Shown: positions 9,052 to 16,614 of the stretch, piece after piece | Layout: each line of letters begins with the position of its first letter | Numbering within the stretch: the first letter of the stretch is position 1 | Source of the DNA: Halobellus limi | Lineage (GTDB): Archaea; Halobacteriota; Halobacteria; Halobacteriales; Haloferacaceae | DNA length: 64,000 nt | Assembly: GCF_004799685.1 (NCBI RefSeq) | Contig: NZ_CP031311.1 | Coordinates: 992,001 to 1,056,000, forward strand | Direction of reading: 5' to 3' | Notes under the pieces: generated by a model | Database searches by the model: none | What the model was told of the DNA's origin: nothing | The model's input: the letters and a program-made list of their open reading frames with translations, nothing else | Position numbers and translations under genes: made by a program

Positions 9052-9612
9052 TCAGTAGACGACGTAGAGCAGGACGTAGACGACGTCCCCGAGCGCGAAG
9101 GAGACGAACCACAGCGCGGCCGCGACGCGCCCGACGCGTCGGTGGGGCGTCTCGTAGAGCTCCGCGACCGGGCGCGAGAGCGCCAGCAGCAGCACGTAGT
9201 ACAGGAGCGGAATGCAGGCGATCGCGAGTGCGACGTGGACCGCGAGCGTGGGGAGATAGACGAACTGATAGACGGCCTCGGGACCGAGGAACTCGGTGGC
9301 GCCTTCCAGCGAGATCCGATAGAGGTAGAGAACGAGAAAGGCGACGAACAGCGCGAGCGTCGCGAGCATCATCGCCCGATGTCGGCGGACGTCGTCGCGG
9401 CGGATGAACCGGACGCCGAGGACGATGGTCACGAGCGCCGTCGTGCTGAGCACGGCGTTGACGTGCGGAATCGCCTCGACGACCGCGTCGGGGACGACGG
9501 GCAGCAACGACGCGGGGACGACGCCACCGACGGCGGCGAACACGGCTGCGAGCGAGACGACCGAAAGCACCGCTGTGAGCCCGAGCACGTGGTCTCGTGC
9601 GCGCAGTTCCAT
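9052..9612 (-). CDS. DUF420 family membrane protein
   Basis: 186 aa with five likely membrane helices at about residues 9-32, 50-67, 78-97, 110-135 and 160-183. The arrangement fits DUF420: HVNAVLSTTALVTIVLG (His in helix 2), RRHRAMMLATLALF (short basic loop then helix 3), then LAVHVALAIACIPLLYY, and H157-type histidine after helix 4 (ETPHRRVGR). Members often lie near cytochrome oxidase genes, and the conserved histidines suggest heme or metal, but no function is proven. It lies upstream of and divergent from tRNA-Leu. Confidence 0.8.
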   Translation of the reverse strand: MELRARDHVLGLTAVLSVVSLAAVFAAVGGVVPASLLPVVPDAVVEAIPHVNAVLSTTALVTIVLGVRFIRRDDVRRHRAMMLATLALFVAFLVLYLYRISLEGATEFLGPEAVYQFVYLPTLAVHVALAIACIPLLYYVLLLALSRPVAELYETPHRRVGRVAAALWFVSFALGDVVYVLLYVVY

Positions 9613-9684
9613 ACGGCAATGGCCGGACGGAGCGGTGAAAACGGTGCCGACTGCCGATCGGCTCCGCCGTCGAAAGGAAACTCA

Positions 9685-9693
9685 TTTAAATTA
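9685..9693 (+). promoter_or_regulatory. TATA box of the tRNA-Leu gene
   Basis: tttaaatta lies about 40 bp before the mature 5' end of the tRNA, which leaves a short leader of some 15 nt for RNase P to remove. It is the clearest A/T run in the 119-bp gap between the divergent DUF420 gene and the tRNA. Confidence 0.55.
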
Positions 9694-9731
9694 CCCCGGA
9701 CAACCAGATATTGCGCGACAGGACACAGCGA

Positions 9732-9816
9732 GCGTGGGTAGCCAAGCTAGGCCAACGGCGCAGCGTTGAGGGCGCTGTCCCATAGGGGTCCGCCGGTTCA
9801 AATCCGGTCCCACGCA
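9732..9816 (+). tRNA. tRNA-Leu (anticodon GAG)
   Basis: 85 nt including the discriminator A. The acceptor arms gcgtggg and cccacgc pair fully. The D arm closes with gcc/ggc. The anticodon stem cagcg/cgctg carries the loop ttgaggg, giving anticodon GAG (reads CUC and CUU). A long variable arm with ccc-ata-ggg stem makes it class II, as expected for leucine. The T loop is ttcaaat. CCA is not encoded and no intron is seen. Confidence 0.95.
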
Positions 9817-9992
9817 TCGCACGGCGTTTCGCGCCACTCGATGCAGGTGCTCATCCCTTCGGGGACGCAGCACCCACGCACAATCCTTCCGACGCTATCT
9901 CCGCGAGCGGCGGTGCTCGCGACTCGCGAGCGATCGCCGCGACCGACGCCGCTTGGGATACGTTTTAAGTTGTCGAGTCGGTACTGGACGCT

Positions 9993-10511
9993 ATGGCCAA
10001 GTACTCCACCGGCAGCGGCGGGGGCGGTGGCGACGGCGACAGCTGTGAACTCTGCGGTCGCTCGACCGGCGACCTCCGCCGGGCGAACGTCGCCGGCGCG
10101 GAACTGCTCGTGTGTTCGGACTGTGCGCCGCACGACGACTCCCGAAAGCAGAGCGGTAGCTCCTCGAACGCCGAGTCCGGCGGCCGCGGTGAGGAGACGC
10201 CGCGGCGGAAACGGGCGGCCCAGCAACAGGCGCGGATGTACGACCAGACGAAGGGCGACTCCTCTCACTGGGAGGAGGGAACCGACTACGAAGAGGATCA
10301 GCTCCCGTATCTCGTGACGGGGTACGGCGATCGCGTCGAGACCGCCCGGCAGGACGCGGGGCTGACCGTCGAGGAACTGGCGGCCGAACTCGACGTCGAC
10401 GAGTCCGACGTCGACGCGGTCGAACAGGGCCGGGCGACGCGGGCCGGCGTCGGCGGGTCCGTCGTCCGCGCGCTCGAAGAGCGACTGGACGTCGAACTGG
10501 TCGACGAGTAG
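9993..10511 (+). CDS. MBF1-type transcription factor (zinc ribbon plus HTH)
   Basis: 172 aa. An N-terminal Gly-rich segment is followed by a zinc ribbon, CELCGRS at residues 18-21 and CSDCA at 43-46, then an acidic and basic linker. The C-terminal half is a cro/C1-type helix-turn-helix (VETARQDAGLTVEELAAELD, then VDAVEQGRA). This is the archaeal multiprotein-bridging-factor layout. Eukaryotic MBF1 links TBP with activators; archaeal members are thought to act in stress-related transcription or translation. A TATA-like ttttaa lies 28 bp before the ATG, so the transcript is probably leaderless. Confidence 0.88.
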   Translation: MAKYSTGSGGGGGDGDSCELCGRSTGDLRRANVAGAELLVCSDCAPHDDSRKQSGSSSNAESGGRGEETPRRKRAAQQQARMYDQTKGDSSHWEEGTDYEEDQLPYLVTGYGDRVETARQDAGLTVEELAAELDVDESDVDAVEQGRATRAGVGGSVVRALEERLDVELVDE

Positions 10512-10626
10512 CGGCCTTCGGGTGGCTCCGGCGGCGAAACTCGTCTTCCGGGCGCGTCGGTCCGACGAGCCACCCGTCGGAGCGGAACTGCAACCATTTT
10601 TGTCTCCGACGACCACAGCCGGAGGT

Positions 10627-11832
10627 ATGCAGACACGCGCCCCCGAGGAACCGGAGGTCCGGGAGTTTTCGGCCGAAGTCGTCGGCGTCGACGACCGGAC
10701 GGTAACGCTCGATCACACGTACTTCTACGCCGAGAGCGGCGGTCAGCCGGCCGACCGCGGGACGCTCGGTGGGACACGCGTGGTCGACGTCCAGGAGGGC
10801 GACGGCGGGGTCCGGCACGTCCTCGCGTCGTCTCCCGAGTTCGGCGTCGGCGACACGGTGACCGGGGTCGTCGACGACGACTTCCGGACGTACTGTATGC
10901 GCGCACACACGGCGAGCCACGTGCTCTACGGGGCGGGCCGGCGGCTCCTCGACGACCTCGGCTACGGCGGGTTCGACATCTCCGAGGAGAAGGTGCGCGT
11001 GGACTTCTCCACCTCGACGGACATCGACGACGAGACGCTCGTGGAACTCGAACGGCTGGCGAACCGCACCGTGTGGGACTCACGAGACGTCAGTTGGGAG
11101 GAAGTTCCGACGGCGGAGGCGACCGCTCGGGAGGACGTCGCGTTCAACACCAAGACTGAGGAGGGCGTGATGGACGACGCCGACACGGTCCGGATCGTCG
11201 ACGTCGACGGCTGGGACGTCGCCGCCTGCGGCGGCACGCACGTCTCGAACACCCGCGAGATCGGGCCGGTCACGGTCCTCGACCGCTCGAACCCGGGAGA
11301 GGGCCTCACCCGCGTCGAGTTCGCCGTGGGGCCGAGCGGCATCGACCGTGGGGCTGAGCGGCATCGCGCGCTCCGCGAGACCGCCGCGGCGCTCGAAACG
11401 AACGTCGACGACCTCGCGGAGACGGCGGCGACCGTCCGGTCGGAACGCGACGACCTCGAAGCGCGCGTCCGCGACCTCGAACGCGCCGCCGTCGCGGACG
11501 CGATCGACGACTTCGAGACCGTCACCAAGGACGACACGCTCTGGCGGATCGGCGTCCTCGACGGCGTCGACCCGAACGACGCCGGCGAGGCGGCGAAGGA
11601 CGCGGTCGGCGACTCGGACGTCCTCGTCGCCGTCGGCGGCGACGAGCGACCCTACCTCGTCGTCGCCGCCGGCCACGACAGCGACGTCCACGCCGGATCG
11701 GTGGTCGACGACGTCACCGACACCTACGGCGGTGGCGGTGGCGGCGGGCCGCCGTTCGCGCAGGGCGGCGGCCTCGACGCCGCTCCGGCCGACGTCCTCG
11801 ACGCCGTACGCGAGTGGGAGCCCGAGGAGTGA
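10627..11832 (+). CDS. Alanyl-tRNA editing protein AlaX, long form with DHHA1 domain
   Basis: 401 aa. AlaX proteins hydrolyse Ser- or Gly-tRNA(Ala) in trans. The editing-domain metal sites are complete: HTASH (H94, H98) and CGGTH (C201, H205). Residues 34-40 (YAESGGQ) are the conserved substrate loop. A coiled-coil-like segment at about 250-295 (RSERDDLEARVRDLERAA) leads to a C-terminal DHHA1 domain ending in a Gly-rich TYGGGGGGGPPFAQGGG motif. The AlaRS catalytic domain is absent, so this is not AlaRS itself. ATG 10627 has a T-rich box 29 bp upstream; the reading from 10522 overlaps that promoter. Confidence 0.92.
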   Translation: MQTRAPEEPEVREFSAEVVGVDDRTVTLDHTYFYAESGGQPADRGTLGGTRVVDVQEGDGGVRHVLASSPEFGVGDTVTGVVDDDFRTYCMRAHTASHVLYGAGRRLLDDLGYGGFDISEEKVRVDFSTSTDIDDETLVELERLANRTVWDSRDVSWEEVPTAEATAREDVAFNTKTEEGVMDDADTVRIVDVDGWDVAACGGTHVSNTREIGPVTVLDRSNPGEGLTRVEFAVGPSGIDRGAERHRALRETAAALETNVDDLAETAATVRSERDDLEARVRDLERAAVADAIDDFETVTKDDTLWRIGVLDGVDPNDAGEAAKDAVGDSDVLVAVGGDERPYLVVAAGHDSDVHAGSVVDDVTDTYGGGGGGGPPFAQGGGLDAAPADVLDAVREWEPEE

Positions 11833-11942
11833 GTTGACCGCCGCGAGGCGTCCCGGTCGTTCCGGGCCGTACGGGCCCGCGACTCGTGACACCCGCCCTC
11901 GCGCCCGAAGCGCCTTTTCCCCTCGGGACCGTACGCTCTCCG

Positions 11943-12530
11943 ATGACCGATCGGTCGACCACGGCGACGACGCGTCCGCTCGACGACTTCGAGACCGTCG
12001 TCTGGGACTTGGACGGAACCCTCGTTCGACTCCTCGTCGACTGGGACGTCGTGACCGGAGACGTCGCGGCCGTCTTCGAGGCGGCCGGCGTCGATGCCGA
12101 CGGGTACGACCTCTGGGGGATGCTCGACCTCGCCGACGAGTCCGACCTCCGTGACGACGTCGAGGCCGTCATCGGCGATCACGAACGGACGGGCGCGGAG
12201 CGCTCAGAGCGCCTCCCGCACGCGGACTTCGTCGGGCGGTTCGACGCGGAGGGCGTCTGCTCGCTGAACGCCGAACGCGCCTGCCGGACCGCGCTCGACG
12301 TCCACGGACTCGCGTCGCACGTCGACGCCGTCGTCGGCCGCGACAGCGTCGCGACCCGAAAGCCCGATCCGGCGCCGCTGCTCGAAACGCTCGATCGGCT
12401 CGGCGCGGAGCCGGACGAGGCCGTGTTCGTCGGGGACTCGGTTCGAGACGAGGAGGCCGCTCGACGGGCGGGCGTGGCGTTCCGCTACGTCGACGAGGAC
12501 CGGGAGACTGAGGGGACCCTCTCCGAATAG
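11943..12530 (+). CDS. HAD-superfamily hydrolase
   Basis: 195 aa. Motif I is VVWDLDGTLV with nucleophile D22 and general acid D24. Motif III is represented by RKPDPAPLLE, and motif IV is VFVGDSVRDEEAARRAG. A helical cap of about 90 residues lies between motifs I and II, as in phosphoglycolate phosphatase-like members. Substrate unknown. The chosen ATG has a cttttcc run 27 bp upstream. It follows alaX after 110 bp on the same strand and may be a separate transcript. Confidence 0.85.
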   Translation: MTDRSTTATTRPLDDFETVVWDLDGTLVRLLVDWDVVTGDVAAVFEAAGVDADGYDLWGMLDLADESDLRDDVEAVIGDHERTGAERSERLPHADFVGRFDAEGVCSLNAERACRTALDVHGLASHVDAVVGRDSVATRKPDPAPLLETLDRLGAEPDEAVFVGDSVRDEEAARRAGVAFRYVDEDRETEGTLSE

Positions 12531-12747
12531 GGGCTGACAGGCGGTACGGGTCGGATCACGAGACGCTGTACCGCACACCCGCGAGACGCCTCGTGGCTGT
12601 CGTCATCGCACGAGGTCTGTGGTCCCGTGTTCGTACATAAACCTCCGGAGGGGCTGTGTGCTGTCTACGGTCTTCGATCGCGAGCCCGCACGCCTCGGAC
12701 GTACCGGCGGCGCGGGCGTTAAGTCGATTCGCCTCCCAAATCGGACG

Positions 12748-13221
12748 ATGAGCTATCCCGTCAGGTACTACTGCCCGCACTGCGGGGCCGTCTTCGAACT
12801 CGAACGCGAGGGGTACCTCTCCGATAAGTCGGTCACGCCGTACCCGCTCGTGGGGTGGGAGTACGCCGCTCCCGACGAGGACTTCGAGTCGGCCGACGGC
12901 GTCCGCCTCGTCTGCGGGGAGGACGTCGCTGGTGGCGAGGGGAGCGATGGCGGCGAGAGGAACGATGGCGGCGAGGAGGGCACCGGCGACGTCGTCCGCT
13001 GGACCGGCGAGCGCAGCAGCGCCGACGACGTCGAGGACCCGACCCGCGAGTCGCCCTGCGGAGAGACGCTGTTCCTGTCGTTCGTCAGGTTCGTCGACGG
13101 CGAGGAGGTCGAACCGGAACCGGAGCGGGCGCACACGACGATCGCGACCGACGGTCCCGGCGGCCCTCGCGGAACGGCCGGGCCGCGCGGACCCTCCGGT
13201 CCGAGCGGTTTCGGGCAGTAG
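12748..13221 (+). CDS. Zinc ribbon protein with collagen-like C-terminal tail
   Basis: 157 aa from MSYPVRYYCPHC; the 43 residues of a longer reading are not protein-like and contain no support. Cysteines are at 9, 12, 56 and 104, which could bind one zinc. Residues 61-82 are a Gly/Asp/Glu-rich linker. The last 22 residues contain seven consecutive Gly-X-Y triplets (136-156), rich in proline at X and arginine or serine at Y, as in collagen. No signal peptide or membrane segment is visible. Function unknown. Confidence 0.6.
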   Translation: MSYPVRYYCPHCGAVFELEREGYLSDKSVTPYPLVGWEYAAPDEDFESADGVRLVCGEDVAGGEGSDGGERNDGGEEGTGDVVRWTGERSSADDVEDPTRESPCGETLFLSFVRFVDGEEVEPEPERAHTTIATDGPGGPRGTAGPRGPSGPSGFGQ

Positions 13222-13245
13222 TTCCGACGGAGGGGGAGACGACGC

Positions 13246-14133
13246 TTACGGGAGGTCGACCTCGATGCCGGCGACGTCGCCCGCGGCCTTGACCGTGTTC
13301 CACAGGAGCATCGCACGCGTCATCGGTCCGACGCCGCCCGGGACGGGCGTGATCGCGCTCGCCTTCTCCTTCGCGCTGTCGTAGTCGACGTCGCCGACGA
13401 GTTCGGAGCCCTCGTCGGTCTCGACGCGGTTGATCCCGACGTCGATCACGACGGTGCCCTCAGAGAGCATCTCGCCGGTGATCATCTCGGGAACGCCCGC
13501 GGCGGCGATGACGATGTCGGCCGCGCGCGTCTTCTCCGCGAGGTCGTCGGTCCGGGAGTGACAGACCGTGGTCGTGGCGTTTCCGCCCTCGTCCTTCTGG
13601 ATGAGGAGGTTCGCCATCGGCTTGCCCACGATGTTCGATCGACCGACGACGACGGCCTCGGCGCCCTCGGTTTCGACGTCGGCCGCGGCGAGGAGCTTCT
13701 GGACGCCGTGGGGTGTGCACGGCTTGTATCGGGCGTTCCCGGCGACGAGGCGGCCGACGTTCTCGGGGTGGAAGCCGTCGACGTCCTTCGCGGGGTCGAT
13801 GCTGCGCAGGACCTCGCGCTCGTCGACGTGGTCCGGGAGCGGCATCTGCACGAGGATCCCGTGTACCTCGGGGTCCGCGTTCAGTTCGTCGATGGTGTCG
13901 AACAGTTCCTCCGCGGGCGTGTCGGGGTCGAGTTCGATGTCGCGCGTGGCGATGCCGACCTCCTCGCAGTCTTTGTGTTTCATCGAGACGTACGTCTCGC
14001 TGGCGGGGTCGTCGTTCATCAGCACGGTCGCGAGACACGGCGTCGTCCCCGCGTCGGTCAGCGTTTCGATGCTGTCGAGCAGGCCGTTCCGGATGTCTTG
14101 GGCGACCTCGTTCCCGTCGATGATCTCGGTCAT
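13246..14133 (-). CDS. folD: Methylenetetrahydrofolate dehydrogenase/cyclohydrolase
   Basis: 295 aa. FolD interconverts 5,10-methylene- and 10-formyl-tetrahydrofolate in the cytoplasm. Signatures: ETYVSMKHKDCEEVGI (catalytic Lys region) near residue 45, ILVQMPLPDHV near 85, VVVGRSNIVGKPMANLL near 160 (Rossmann loop), and ITPVPGGVGPMTRAML at the end. ATG 14133 is preferred to a start at 14163 since MTEIIDGNEVAQ matches the usual N-terminus. It lies 97 bp after glyA on the same strand, so the two one-carbon genes probably form a unit. Confidence 0.96.
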   Translation of the reverse strand: MTEIIDGNEVAQDIRNGLLDSIETLTDAGTTPCLATVLMNDDPASETYVSMKHKDCEEVGIATRDIELDPDTPAEELFDTIDELNADPEVHGILVQMPLPDHVDEREVLRSIDPAKDVDGFHPENVGRLVAGNARYKPCTPHGVQKLLAAADVETEGAEAVVVGRSNIVGKPMANLLIQKDEGGNATTTVCHSRTDDLAEKTRAADIVIAAAGVPEMITGEMLSEGTVVIDVGINRVETDEGSELVGDVDYDSAKEKASAITPVPGGVGPMTRAMLLWNTVKAAGDVAGIEVDLP

Positions 14134-14230
14134 AGTAAGAAGGGTGAGGGTAGCACACTTCAAATGTGCGGGTTTGGGTGCGTGACCTCTCCCTCCGCGT
14201 CGGCAGAACTGGCCCTCGAAGCGCCGCTCG

Positions 14231-15478
14231 TTACTCGTAGAGCGGGTGTTCGTCGGCGAGTTCGTCGACTCGCGCGGAGACCTCTTCGACGACCTCTTCG
14301 TCGTCGTAGTCGTCGATGACCCGCGTGATCAGGTCTGCGACCTCTCGGGTGGCCGCTTCGTCGAAGCCGCGGGTGGTGAGCGCGGGCGTCCCGAGGCGGA
14401 TCCCGCTGGGGTCGAACGCCGAGCGGGTCTCGCCCGGCACCGTGTTCGCGTTCATCACGATGCCCGCAGCGTCGAGTGCGGCTTCGACGTCCTTGCCCGT
14501 CGTCTCCGGATGCGAGGGCCGGAGATCGACCAGGACGAGGTGGTTGTCCGTCCCGCCCGAGACCAGGCTCAGCCCGTTCTCCTGCAGTCGGTCGGCCAGC
14601 GCCTGCGCGTTTTTCACCGTCTGTTCCGCGTAAGCGTCGAACTCCGCCGAGAGCGCCTCGCCGAAGCCGACGGCCTTCCCCGCGATGTTGTGCATCAGGG
14701 GACCGCCCTGCGCCCCGGGAAAGACCGCGGCGTCGATGGCGTCGGCGTGTTCCTCATCGCACATCACGATCCCGCCGCGGCCCGCCCGGATCGTCTTGTG
14801 CGTCGATCCCGTCACGAAGTCGGCCACGCCGACCGGCGAGGAGTGCGCGCCCGCGGCCACGAGGCCGGTGATGTGGGCGATGTCGGCCAAATGATACGCG
14901 TCGACGTCGTCGGCGGTCTCCTGAATCCGCTCCCACTCGACCTCCCGGGGGTACGCGGAGTACCCGGAGACGATGATGTCCGGATCGAACTCGTGAGCGA
15001 TGTCGTCGAGACCCTCGTAGTCGACGTAGCCGGTGTCGGCGTCCACCTCGTACTGTTCGACCTCGTAGGTCTGGCCCGCGAAGTTCGCGGGGTGACCGTG
15101 GCTCAGGTGACCGCCGTGAGTGAGGTCCAAAGAGAGGATCTTGTCGCCGGGGTCCAGCATCGCCAGGTAGACCGACATGTTCGCCTGCGACCCCGAGTGC
15201 GGCTGGACGTTCACGTGCTCGGCGCCCCACAGTTCCTCGGCGCGCTCGATCGCTAACTCCTCGACCTCGTCGGCGTACTCACACCCCGCGTAGTACCGCT
15301 CGTCCGGGTAGCCCTCAGCGTACTTGTTCGTCAGCGCGCTTCCCTGCGCTTCGAGGACCGCCTCGCTCGCGTGGTTCTCGCTCGCGATCATCGCCAGGGT
15401 GTTCTGCTGTCGCTCCACTTCGCCGGAGAGCGCGTCTGCGACGGCGGGATCGACGTCGCGGACGTGGCTGTAGTCCAT
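14231..15478 (-). CDS. glyA: Serine hydroxymethyltransferase
   Basis: 415 aa. It makes glycine and methylene-THF from serine with PLP. The N-terminus MDYSHVRDVDPAVADALSGE leads to QQNTLAMIASENHASEAV and PDERYYAGCEY; the PLP lysine is in VTGSTHKTIRAGRGG. The Gly-rich GGHLSHGHPANFAG and the NTVPGE segment are also family marks. An upstream in-frame start at 15547 would lie in a promoter-like area and is not used. It is first in the glyA-folD unit; the upstream neighbour on the same strand is the TbsP-like gene. Confidence 0.97.
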   Translation of the reverse strand: MDYSHVRDVDPAVADALSGEVERQQNTLAMIASENHASEAVLEAQGSALTNKYAEGYPDERYYAGCEYADEVEELAIERAEELWGAEHVNVQPHSGSQANMSVYLAMLDPGDKILSLDLTHGGHLSHGHPANFAGQTYEVEQYEVDADTGYVDYEGLDDIAHEFDPDIIVSGYSAYPREVEWERIQETADDVDAYHLADIAHITGLVAAGAHSSPVGVADFVTGSTHKTIRAGRGGIVMCDEEHADAIDAAVFPGAQGGPLMHNIAGKAVGFGEALSAEFDAYAEQTVKNAQALADRLQENGLSLVSGGTDNHLVLVDLRPSHPETTGKDVEAALDAAGIVMNANTVPGETRSAFDPSGIRLGTPALTTRGFDEAATREVADLITRVIDDYDDEEVVEEVSARVDELADEHPLYE

Positions 15479-15589
15479 ACGTGATACGGCGCCCGTCCGT
15501 CCAATAAGTGTGTCCACTTTGGATCCGGTGGGTCCGAAAACGGTCACGAATCGACACCGCGGACGCAGCGAGCGTCGCGTCCGGCGGAT

Positions 15590-16411
15590 TCACTCGAGGA
15601 TATTCCGAGCGGTACTCGCGAGTTGGTCCGCCTCCGCGTCGCGGAGGCGCTCGTCGCCGAGTCGCAGTCGCAGCCGTGGCCGACCCACGTCGATCGGAAC
15701 TTTCTCGGTTTCGATCAGTCCGACGTCCTCCAGTTCGGTCTTCGTTCGAGAGAACGTCGCCTTGCTGGCGATGCCGACGTCTTCGCCCCACTTCGAGATG
15801 TCGTACAGGAGCACGTCGTTCTTCGCGGCGACGAGCAGGCTGACGGTCACCTCGTCGAGGATCGAGCCGTCGTCCGGGACGGCCTGGAGCGATCGGAGGA
15901 CCGCGTCGAAGTCGGCCCGCATCTCCGGACCGAAGTCGGACTCCAGCGATTCGCGAACCGCCGAGATGGACGGCGTCCGGAGCGTGAACGGCTCGGACGC
16001 CTCGAACGCGTCCCGGTAGGTGTCGTTCGCGCTCCGAACGAACGCCTCGTCGTCGGTGGTCAGCCCAGCGACGCGGTCGCCGGCGGTGACGACGGCGACG
16101 ACGGACGATTCGGTCACGACGAGCGTGTTCTCGAACCGCTCGTCGGTCACGCGCAGATCGAGCACGCCGTCGTCGATGAGCGACGCGGCGTTGCTCGCGA
16201 GGAGGAAATCGTCCAGGACGTCTTTCAGGAGCGATTCGTCGCTGAGCACGCGGACGTGCGGGGTCGCGTCGGCGTCGACGCCGAGTTCGACGAGCGCCTC
16301 GACGATCTCTCGGGTCGGACCGACCACGTAGGCGGCGTCCGAGACCGACCGGAGGGCCGCGGAGACGACGTCCTCGACGGTAGCGCCGAGGACGTTTGTA
16401 CTGGAGGACAT
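15590..16411 (-). CDS. TbsP-like haloarchaeal transcriptional regulator (DUF5821)
   Basis: 273 aa. The layout fits the DUF5821/TbsP family: an N-terminal alpha/beta sensor-like region with LGATVEDVVSAAL and VVGPTREIVEALVELG, a central VVTAGDRVAGL strand, and a C-terminal winged helix (YDISKWGEDVGIASKATFSR, TKTELEDVGLIETEKVPIDV). TbsP is known in Haloferax as a regulator acting with TrmB on central sugar metabolism. The start MSSSTN at 16411 lies 20-30 bp after an A/T-rich run (tatttaatttt on the plus strand). A longer reading to 16621 would translate the repeat array and is rejected. It is divergent from ycaO. Confidence 0.75.
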   Translation of the reverse strand: MSSSTNVLGATVEDVVSAALRSVSDAAYVVGPTREIVEALVELGVDADATPHVRVLSDESLLKDVLDDFLLASNAASLIDDGVLDLRVTDERFENTLVVTESSVVAVVTAGDRVAGLTTDDEAFVRSANDTYRDAFEASEPFTLRTPSISAVRESLESDFGPEMRADFDAVLRSLQAVPDDGSILDEVTVSLLVAAKNDVLLYDISKWGEDVGIASKATFSRTKTELEDVGLIETEKVPIDVGRPRLRLRLGDERLRDAEADQLASTARNILE

Positions 16412-16472
16412 ACGTTGAATCATCCCCGAGTAGATATTTAATTTTAACGCAGTGTGTGCTGTATATACCTCC

Positions 16473-16554
16473 GTTCGAGAGACCACACGTGCCACATTCG
16501 AGAGACCACACGTGCCACGTTCGAGAGACCACACGTGCCACGTTCGAGAGACGA
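16473..16554. repeat. 23-bp tandem repeat array between tbsP-like and ycaO genes
   Basis: Three full units (16473-16495, 16496-16518, 16519-16541) and a fourth partial unit (16542-16554). The unit is (g/a)ttcgagagaccacacgtg followed by ccac, and only the first base varies. Each full unit contains the palindrome cacgtg. The array lies between the TATA regions of two divergent genes, so a cooperative operator is the simplest reading. It is not CRISPR: there are no spacers. Confidence 0.85.
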
Positions 16555-16614
16555 CGAGCGATCCCGCGAGCGGAGACCCGCCGATTTTTCCCCTCCAGGG
16601 CCGATCACGGACCT

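Noticed and set aside
16473..16554. CRISPR array
   Set aside because: The repeats are contiguous with no spacers, and no cas genes are present.
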